In this document: piece by piece, positions 40,964-46,717 of the stretch
How the letters are laid out: the number at the start of each line of letters is the position of its first letter
Numbering within the stretch: the stretch's first letter is position 1
Assembly: GCF_002483235.1 (NCBI RefSeq)
Contig: NZ_DLHN01000027.1
Location: 31,939 to 78,655 of the forward strand
Direction of reading: 5' to 3'
DNA: 46,717 nt
From: Pedobacter glucosidilyticus
Lineage (GTDB): Bacteria > Bacteroidota > Bacteroidia > Sphingobacteriales > Sphingobacteriaceae
Notes under the pieces: generated by a model
What the model saw: the letters and a program-made list of their open reading frames with translations, nothing else
Databases searched by the model: none
What the model was told of the DNA's origin: nothing
Program-made: the position numbers and the translations under genes

Positions 40964-42190
40964 ATGAGCAAAATCAAAGTTGCAAACCCTGTAGTAGAAC
41001 TAGACGGCGATGAGATGACCAGAATTATCTGGAAATTCATTAAAGACAAATTGATTATTCCTTACCTAGATTTAGATATTAAATACTATGATTTAGGAAT
41101 GGAATATCGTGACCAAACAAATGACCAAATCACTATCGATGCAGCTAATGCAATCAAACAATATGGTGTTGGTATTAAATGCGCTACCATTACTCCGGAT
41201 GAAGCCAGAGTAGAAGAGTTTGGTTTAAAGCAAATGTGGAAATCTCCAAACGGAACCATCAGAAATATTTTAGATGGTACAGTATTTAGAGAGCCTATTG
41301 TTTGTAAAAATGTTCCTCGTTTAGTTCCAAACTGGACTGCACCTATCTGCATTGGTCGTCATGCTTTTGGAGACCAATACAGAGCAACTGATTTTGTTAC
41401 CAAAGGAAAAGGTAAATTAACCATCAAATTTGAAGGTGAAGATGGCACTGTTCAAGAATTTGAAGTATTTAACTTTAAAGGAGATGGTGTTGCTTTAGCT
41501 ATGTACAATACAGATGAGAGTATTAAAGGATTTGCAAGATCATGCTTTAACCAAGCTTTAAGCAAAAAATGGCCTTTATATTTATCAACTAAAAACACCA
41601 TTTTGAAAAAATACGATGGTCGTTTTAAAGATATCTTTGAAGAAATTTATCAACAAGAATTTAAAGCTCAATTTGAAGCTGCTGGTATTACTTACGAGCA
41701 CCGTTTAATTGATGACATGGTTGCTTCTGCCTTAAAATGGAATGGCAACTTTGTTTGGGCTTGTAAAAACTACGATGGTGACGTACAGTCTGACACCGTA
41801 GCACAAGGTTTTGGTTCTTTAGGTTTGATGACTTCTACTTTGGTTACCCCTGATGGTAAAGTGATGGAGGCAGAAGCTGCACATGGTACGGTTACCCGTC
41901 ACTTCCGTGATCATCAAAAAGGTAAACCTACTTCTACTAATCCAATTGCATCTATTTTTGCTTGGACCAGAGGTTTAGAGTTCCGTGGTAAGTTAGACAA
42001 CAACCAAGAGCTTATTAATTTCTGCCAAACTTTAGAGCAAGTTTGTGTTGAAACTGTAGAAAGTGGTAAAATGACTAAAGATTTAGCGGTTTGTATCCAT
42101 GGAAATAAAGTAGAACATGGTACACATTACCTATATACTGAAGAATTCTTAGCTGCTATTGATGAGAATTTAAAAGCTAAATTAGGCTAA
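40964..42190 (+). CDS. icd: NADP-dependent isocitrate dehydrogenase
   Basis: This TCA-cycle enzyme oxidatively decarboxylates isocitrate to 2-oxoglutarate. The 408-residue product is of the homodimeric, eukaryote-like type: WKSPNGTIRNILDGTVFREPI (about 88-108) holds the substrate-binding Ser and Arg residues, LIDDMVASALKWNG (about 248-261) the metal Asp region, and EAAHGTVTRHFRDHQKGKPTSTNP (from about 305) the nucleotide site. It is a single-gene unit with a strong terminator at 42246-42292. TATATTTA at 40917-40924 may be its -7 box, though no good -33 element is seen. Confidence 0.96.
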   Translation: MSKIKVANPVVELDGDEMTRIIWKFIKDKLIIPYLDLDIKYYDLGMEYRDQTNDQITIDAANAIKQYGVGIKCATITPDEARVEEFGLKQMWKSPNGTIRNILDGTVFREPIVCKNVPRLVPNWTAPICIGRHAFGDQYRATDFVTKGKGKLTIKFEGEDGTVQEFEVFNFKGDGVALAMYNTDESIKGFARSCFNQALSKKWPLYLSTKNTILKKYDGRFKDIFEEIYQQEFKAQFEAAGITYEHRLIDDMVASALKWNGNFVWACKNYDGDVQSDTVAQGFGSLGLMTSTLVTPDGKVMEAEAAHGTVTRHFRDHQKGKPTSTNPIASIFAWTRGLEFRGKLDNNQELINFCQTLEQVCVETVESGKMTKDLAVCIHGNKVEHGTHYLYTEEFLAAIDENLKAKLG

Positions 42191-42245
42191 TCAGCTAAAT
42201 TATATACGCATAAGTTTAACCTTTAACTTATGTCTAAAAATTTAT

Positions 42246-42292
42246 AAATCCTCAATGTAAAAGTTTTTTAAGCTTTATATTGAGGATTTTTT
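42246..42292 (+). terminator. Intrinsic terminator of icd
   Basis: AAATCCTCAATGTAAAAG pairs with CTTTATATTGAGGATTT (one G-U, one bulge) and ends in a T-run, 55 bases after the icd stop codon and only 23 bases before the ywbE start. Confidence 0.85.
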
Positions 42293-42314
42293 AATGTATT
42301 CTATTTTTTTTATG

Positions 42315-42515
42315 ATGGATGGAACAATAAGAAATAACATCAAAATTGGAGCTTTGGTAAATATCGTTTTAAAGAAAGACCAGAGAACAGGTATACTTAC
42401 AGAAGGTATTGTAAAGAGGATCTTAACGAGTGCTCCAAAACATCATCGTGGTATTAAAGTGATGTTGGATGATGGACAAGTTGGTCGTGTACAAGAGATA
42501 CTGGAAGAAGATTAA
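42315..42515 (+). CDS. ywbE: YwbE-family small protein (DUF2196)
   Basis: The 66-residue product from the ATG at 42315 matches B. subtilis YwbE in length and motif: IKIGALVNIVLKKDQRTGILTEGIVKRILT followed by HHRGIKVMLDDGQVGRVQEIL, in two short beta-barrel halves (residues 9-38 and 42-63). Two earlier in-frame ATGs (42294, 42312) exist, but the first sits at the end of the icd terminator T-run. A small RNA- or ribosome-related role is often supposed, but function is unknown. Expression needs read-through or a promoter inside 42280-42315. Confidence 0.82.
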   Translation: MDGTIRNNIKIGALVNIVLKKDQRTGILTEGIVKRILTSAPKHHRGIKVMLDDGQVGRVQEILEED

Positions 42516-42520
42516 AATAT

Positions 42521-42577
42521 AAAATGCTCTAAAAAAAAGCTGCCAATGATATACATCATCAGCAGCTTTGCATTTTA
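42521..42577. terminator. Bidirectional terminator between ywbE and the TonB receptor
   Basis: Nested stems AAAATGC/GCATTTT, AAAGCTGC/GCAGCTTT and ATGAT/ATCAT enclose an ATAC loop. Runs of A before and T after allow termination on both strands; the minus strand carries eight T residues after the inner stem. Confidence 0.85.
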
Positions 42578-42600
42578 TTAGTTAGTGTGTTATTTATGTT

Positions 42601-45369
42601 TTATTTAATATCAACCAAAATTCCGGCAAAAATCATTCTTCCCAATTGCGGACCGCCCCAAATTTGCGTGTTATAAGCATTGGTTAAATTAGATCCACCA
42701 ATCTGAATGGTTGATTTAGCTTTAGGGATTTTGTAAGAAACAGAAGCATCTAAAGTACCAATATCTTCTATTGGACCAACATCAAAAGGGAACTCATATA
42801 CAAAACCTTGTTGCCATCTGTAATTAACATTATAGCCTAATCTCTTCTTAAACTCGCCATCAATACCTACATTAAACTTGTTTTCTGGTGTGTTAAAGAA
42901 GGCCAAGAAACCAGTTGGTAAATCACCAATTTTGTTGTAGCTGTAATTAGCATTAAAATTTAACTCTTTTTTATAAGCATATCCTAAACCAACACTTACC
43001 CCTTGTGTTGTTACCTCTTGTTGGTTATTAAACCAAACTTGGATGATACGGGTAGGGCTTGTTGGATCATTTAAACGGTTACGTGTTTGATTATCTGAAC
43101 CAGGTGCTGCCCCCACAGCAACTGCCAATTGTCCTGCTGTTGGTCTTGAGCCATCTGTATTACCTACAAAGGGTTGGGCCCCGATAAAGTTATCGTAATT
43201 ACTTCTGAAATAGGTAATATCAAAAGTTAATTTATCTTTAATGATGGTTTTATAACCCACTTCAAAAGTGGCAACCTGTTCTAAATCTAAGCGTGGTGCT
43301 GTGTAATTAAATGCGGTAGAACCACCTGCAACTGTTGCAATGTTAGCCCCTACTACCGCTGGACTTCCAGCTAATAAACTAGCGGTATAGCCATTAAACC
43401 CATTTCTAACGTTACCTAATAATAATGCACTACCAATATCTAAACGGATATATTGGTCTATTTGGGTAGGGCTTCTAAAGGCTACGCCATAGCTAGAACG
43501 GAAGTTGTGTTGTCTTTTTTCTCCAAAAGTATAAACTGCTGATGCTCTTGGTGAGAATTTAGAGTCGAAATTTTGGAAATCGTCTAAACGACCAGCAACT
43601 TGTAGCTTTAATGCATCATTAAAGAAAGTTTTAGCCACCTGGCTATAAACACCATATTCATAATTTTTAATTCTATCGCCACCCGGAGTATCCTCAAAAA
43701 CAGCACCTTGCGAAGCTAGACCAAATGCTCTGTAAGCACCACCAACAATAACATCGGCAAATTTGAAACCAAATTGGTATTGTCCGCTCACATCTGTCAT
43801 AACAGAGTTAACTGGTAATCTAGAACCTGCTGGCTGGTTAAGCTCTGCATTGTATTTACGTAAAGCGTTAAAAGATGCAGAACCTTCTTTTGGCCATGTT
43901 GCACTAGCAGCAGCATAAGCTTGTACTGGCGTTGCGCCTTGTTGTAAAGCCCCACCATAAGTAGTGAAAAACATTTCAGTATGATTTGAATATGGTCTTC
44001 CTTGTGGATTTGTAGGTGTAATAGTGGTTGGATTTATAGGCAACGCTGGTAATCCTGCTGCCGTTGGGTTTAAAGTAGCCATTCTAGCTCCTAAAAAGCT
44101 TAAATCATAAGTATCGCCACCATTATCTTCTGTTCTAAAGGCTCTTAAAAACCATCTATCAGATTTTAACTCGGCTCTGAACTGATCTACACTTAGATTT
44201 TTGAAACGATATCTACTGGTTGATTGGTAAGTAGTTGTACCGCCCGCTCTCTTATAATCTAAAGTTGCTTTTATCTTATCGGTAATTAAATAAGAGATGC
44301 TAGGGTTAATTCTGTAACTTAAAGTTCTGTTATCATTAGCAATTAAAGCGGTTTCTGTCCATCCTGGTGTGTAAAGGACTTCTCCAGGAACAATAGGAGT
44401 TGTTACACCAGCTTGTACTGTACTAATTTCTCCGTAGGTATTTAAAGCATCATAACCAAAACCAGAACCTGGTCCGTAATTTTTTGCCGAAGTTATTCTT
44501 TTAGATGATTGATCATTAGCCAACCAATCATCAGCAGAAAAATAAGAAGCATTAATTTTAAAAGCCAATTTATCAGTCAATTTTTTAGCGTATCTGATTT
44601 GACCATCAAATAAAGCTCTATTGCCTCCTCTTAATTTTAATGATAAACCTTCTGTATAAAACGGATCTTTAGAATTGGTTAATAAGACACCATTAAAAGC
44701 ATTGGCACCATACAAAGCAGAAGCAGGACCATGTATAATTTCTACAGAGCTTACATCCAGCTCGGCAACACCCAACATATTACCTGCATTAAGATTTAAA
44801 CTTGGTACTTGGGTATCTACATAATCTGCAAGTTGTATCATACGCTCTGATTTGGGGCTATTAAAGCCTCTGGTAGAAATAGTGGTTAAAAGCATAGAAG
44901 AACTGTTAACATCAATACCCTGATATTTAGCCAGGTTACTAAACATCTCTGGACCACCACCAGCTAATATTTGGTTAGAACTAATCTTCGTAACGGTTAC
45001 AGGGGCTTCCAAAATACGTTCCTCTACCCTAGAAGCAGAAACAACAAGTTCATCAAAGTTTATGCTGGCTTCTTGCAAGGTAATTTTCAAATCTGAGCTT
45101 GGTTTATTTAAAGAAACCTTTTGAGTTTGAAAACCCAGCATAGAAACTTCTAATACAACAGGTACTTTATCAAAATTTACATTCAAAGCAAAAGCACCGT
45201 CTCCATTTGTAGAAGTACCAACAAAAGAACCCTGTACAATAATACTTACCCCAGGTAAACTACTATTGTCTGACGCTACAACTTTCCCCTTAACATTTTG
45301 TGCCCATGCAGGCAACGCAAAAAATGAAAAGCTAAGCACCATGATGCCTAAAAGTATCTGTTTCTTCAT
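42601..45369 (-). CDS. TonB-dependent receptor
   Basis: The 922-residue outer-membrane receptor has a signal peptide ending ALPAWAQ (residue 24), a carboxypeptidase-regulatory-like domain (about 25-105: VKGKVVASDNSSLPGVSI), a plug domain (about 115-245: LDVSSVEIIHGPASALYGANAFNGV) and a beta-barrel. The C-terminal strand is GRMIFAGILVDIK. No SusD-like or other partner gene is adjacent, so it acts alone, and the ligand may be a metal complex, a vitamin or a peptide. It is a single-gene unit with a bidirectional terminator and a palindrome 33 bases upstream of its ATG. Confidence 0.9.
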   Translation of the reverse strand: MKKQILLGIMVLSFSFFALPAWAQNVKGKVVASDNSSLPGVSIIVQGSFVGTSTNGDGAFALNVNFDKVPVVLEVSMLGFQTQKVSLNKPSSDLKITLQEASINFDELVVSASRVEERILEAPVTVTKISSNQILAGGGPEMFSNLAKYQGIDVNSSSMLLTTISTRGFNSPKSERMIQLADYVDTQVPSLNLNAGNMLGVAELDVSSVEIIHGPASALYGANAFNGVLLTNSKDPFYTEGLSLKLRGGNRALFDGQIRYAKKLTDKLAFKINASYFSADDWLANDQSSKRITSAKNYGPGSGFGYDALNTYGEISTVQAGVTTPIVPGEVLYTPGWTETALIANDNRTLSYRINPSISYLITDKIKATLDYKRAGGTTTYQSTSRYRFKNLSVDQFRAELKSDRWFLRAFRTEDNGGDTYDLSFLGARMATLNPTAAGLPALPINPTTITPTNPQGRPYSNHTEMFFTTYGGALQQGATPVQAYAAASATWPKEGSASFNALRKYNAELNQPAGSRLPVNSVMTDVSGQYQFGFKFADVIVGGAYRAFGLASQGAVFEDTPGGDRIKNYEYGVYSQVAKTFFNDALKLQVAGRLDDFQNFDSKFSPRASAVYTFGEKRQHNFRSSYGVAFRSPTQIDQYIRLDIGSALLLGNVRNGFNGYTASLLAGSPAVVGANIATVAGGSTAFNYTAPRLDLEQVATFEVGYKTIIKDKLTFDITYFRSNYDNFIGAQPFVGNTDGSRPTAGQLAVAVGAAPGSDNQTRNRLNDPTSPTRIIQVWFNNQQEVTTQGVSVGLGYAYKKELNFNANYSYNKIGDLPTGFLAFFNTPENKFNVGIDGEFKKRLGYNVNYRWQQGFVYEFPFDVGPIEDIGTLDASVSYKIPKAKSTIQIGGSNLTNAYNTQIWGGPQLGRMIFAGILVDIK

Positions 45370-45401
45370 CTTAATTATTTTTTATAGTTTATATTGGTTG
45401 A

Positions 45402-45419
45402 TATTATGCAAGCATAATA
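45402..45419. promoter_or_regulatory. Perfect palindrome TATTATGC-AA-GCATAATA upstream of TonB receptor
   Basis: Eight-base arms flank AA, 33-50 bases before the receptor ATG. The core TATGC-N2-GCATA is shared with the site upstream of the Fe-S operon (32767-32782). The remaining 45420-45613 is A+T-rich with no supported gene. Confidence 0.45.
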
Positions 45420-45613
45420 AAATAAATTTATAACAAATATTTGGATTATCAAATAAATATGTCTTACATCACAAAAAAGTGATGAATATCTATTTATTAA
45501 ACATTTACTAACTGATGCTGCAAAAAAGAATTTTATAAATAGCAGCCCTAGTACATTCAAAATTGTATTTTTACATTTCACTTATAGCATAACCTGTTAA
45601 CTGAATTAAAAAA

Positions 45614-46594
45614 ATGAATCATTTATATCCATTAAAATTTAAAACCATTTTTAAGGACAAAATCTGGGGCGGACAAAAAATCAAAACAGTTTTGGGGAAA
45701 GATTTTGGAAACTTGCCTAATTGCGGCGAAACTTGGGAAATATCTGGTGTAAAAAGTGATGTTTCTGTTATCGCAAATGGACCTTTAGCAGGCACATCAT
45801 TAGCCGCTTTATTGGCTTCAGAAAAAGAAAACCTGGTAGGTAAAAGTGTTTATGACAGGTTTGGAGATGAGTTTCCTTTATTGGTAAAATTTATAGATGC
45901 TAATGAAGATTTATCTATACAGGTTCATCCTGATGATGAATTAGCAAAAAAACGCCATAACTCTTTTGGTAAAACAGAAATGTGGTATGTGATACAAGCT
46001 GATGAAGGTGCTTCTTTGATTGCCGGTTTCAACCAAAAAGTTGATAGAGCACTTTATTTAGAAAAATTTAATGAAGGTAAACTTACAGATATTTTAAACA
46101 AGGAAGATATAAAAGCTGATGATGTGTTTTTTTTACCAGCCGGAAGAGTGCACACGATAGGAAAAGGACTTTTAATTGCTGAGATACAACAAACATCAGA
46201 CATCACTTACCGCATTTATGATTTTGACCGTGTGGATGATAAAGGCAATAAAAGAGAATTACATGTAGAAGAGGCTTTAGATGCAATTGATTACAACTTC
46301 TACGATTCTTATAAAACAGCCTACAAAAAAGAAAAAAATACGCCAACACCACTTGTTTCTTGCCCATATTTTACCACGCATGTATTAGACTTTGAAACTT
46401 CTGTGATGAGAGATTATAGTGCTCTGGATAGCTTTGTGATTCATGTTTGTGTTTCAGGTTCTTATATTTTAAAATATGGTATGGAAGAGTTACCGGTTAG
46501 CATGGGAGATTGTATTTTAATTCCTGCTGGCACACAAAAAATAGAGCTTAGCACTAACGAGGGATTTAAGATTCTGGAGAGTTTTGTTGGGTGA
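45614..46594 (+). CDS. manA: Class I mannose-6-phosphate isomerase
   Basis: This zinc enzyme interconverts mannose-6-phosphate and fructose-6-phosphate. The 326-residue cupin-fold product shows the four metal ligands: Gln103 and His105 (SIQVHPDD), Glu122 (KTEMWYVI) and His180 (AGRVHTIG), plus the family N terminus (YPLKFKTIFKDKIWGGQKI). It supports mannose use and GDP-mannose synthesis. It is monocistronic; its stop codon lies inside the first word of a G-rich repeat tract. Confidence 0.94.
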   Translation: MNHLYPLKFKTIFKDKIWGGQKIKTVLGKDFGNLPNCGETWEISGVKSDVSVIANGPLAGTSLAALLASEKENLVGKSVYDRFGDEFPLLVKFIDANEDLSIQVHPDDELAKKRHNSFGKTEMWYVIQADEGASLIAGFNQKVDRALYLEKFNEGKLTDILNKEDIKADDVFFLPAGRVHTIGKGLLIAEIQQTSDITYRIYDFDRVDDKGNKRELHVEEALDAIDYNFYDSYKTAYKKEKNTPTPLVSCPYFTTHVLDFETSVMRDYSALDSFVIHVCVSGSYILKYGMEELPVSMGDCILIPAGTQKIELSTNEGFKILESFVG

Positions 46595-46717
46595 TGGGGA
46601 ATGGGTGATGGGTAGTTGGGGAATAGGGAATGGGTAGTTGGGGAATAGGGTGATAGGGAATGGGTGATGGGGAATAGTTATTAGGGAATGGGAGAATAGG
46701 GAATAGTTATTGGTCAA
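46588..46717 (+). repeat. G-rich degenerate word tract with G-quadruplex potential
   Basis: From the manA stop codon to the window end the sequence is made of shuffled words GGGTGAT, GGGAAT, GGGAATAG and GGGTAGTT. More than a dozen GGG/GGGG runs are spaced by three to seven bases, which fits the G-quadruplex pattern on the plus strand. The first word includes the TGA stop. It is cut by the window edge. Confidence 0.8.

Noticed and set aside
45375..45581. 68-codon frame upstream of the second TonB receptor
   Set aside because: A+T-rich chance frame covering the receptor promoter region and palindrome; no recognisable protein.
46517..46717. Minus-strand frame across the manA end
   Set aside because: The product is a Pro/Ile/Phe word repeat that mirrors the G-rich tract; not a real protein.
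46588..46717. CRISPR-like array
   Set aside because: The repeated units are 6-8 bases, degenerate and without regular spacers; there are no cas genes.

Overview
The window looks like chromosomal DNA of a Bacteroidota bacterium, most likely a Sphingobacteriaceae member close to Pedobacter. The reasons are its low G+C content, housekeeping proteins of Bacteroidota type (Porin_10-like porin, DUF5606 protein, aldolase/dehydrogenase fusion for rhamnulose-1-phosphate, two CarboxypepD_reg-type TonB-dependent receptors), the near absence of Shine-Dalgarno sequences, and promoters of the Bacteroidota form TTTG-N19/20-TAnnTTTG in front of rpsT, tRNA-Phe and (as TTG-N20) rpsF. I see no insertion sequence, prophage, CRISPR array or rRNA.

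Layout. 1-11.3 kb: seven minus-strand genes for plant polysaccharide and L-rhamnose use: GH43, GH127/GH146 and CE7 secreted enzymes, then a GntR-type regulator, the RhaT symporter, the rhamnulose-1-phosphate aldolase/lactaldehyde dehydrogenase fusion and L-rhamnose isomerase. No kinase gene is visible before the window edge. 11.3-16.8 kb: a repeat-rich gap, a beta-helix-like lipoprotein paired with a TonB-dependent receptor, and an Mpo1-like membrane protein. 16.8-17.3 kb: a composite of dispersed repeats. 17.3-23.3 kb: housekeeping genes rny, a structured RNA that looks like 6S RNA, zapA, a coiled-coil partner gene, pheT, radC and rpsT. 23.5-32.4 kb: zinc-dependent phospholipase C-like protein, WecA-like transferase, DUF5606 protein, cyclophilin, a conserved secreted protein, porin, punA, lpxK and tRNA-Phe. 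32.4-38.3 kb: a possible 36-residue small protein, two Fe-S oxidoreductase genes of the Hdr/Lut type, several small unknowns, mtgA, and the rplI-rpsR-rpsF operon. 38.3-46.7 kb: dnaX, an acidic unknown, NADP-isocitrate dehydrogenase, ywbE, a second TonB receptor and a class I mannose-6-phosphate isomerase, ending in a G-rich word tract.

How it fits together. The GH43, GH127/146 and CE7 enzymes would strip arabinose and acetyl groups from pectin or arabinoxylan-type glycans outside the cytoplasm, and the rha genes would import and split the rhamnose, as expected for rhamnogalacturonan. The pentamer AGAAC occurs both as regularly spaced direct repeats before GH43 and as a palindrome against the gntR promoter, which suggests a shared control circuit. 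The rest is mainly core metabolism, envelope and translation.

Most notable signals: the 6S-like RNA between zapA and rny; degenerate repeated-word tracts that begin at or just after stop codons (one G-rich enough to form G-quadruplexes); the AGAAC operator arrays; phased GTAAC repeats before the first TonB receptor; a shared TTTGCAATCCCG start region at two translation-gene promoters; and a possible acidic microprotein. None of these could be tested by search here.
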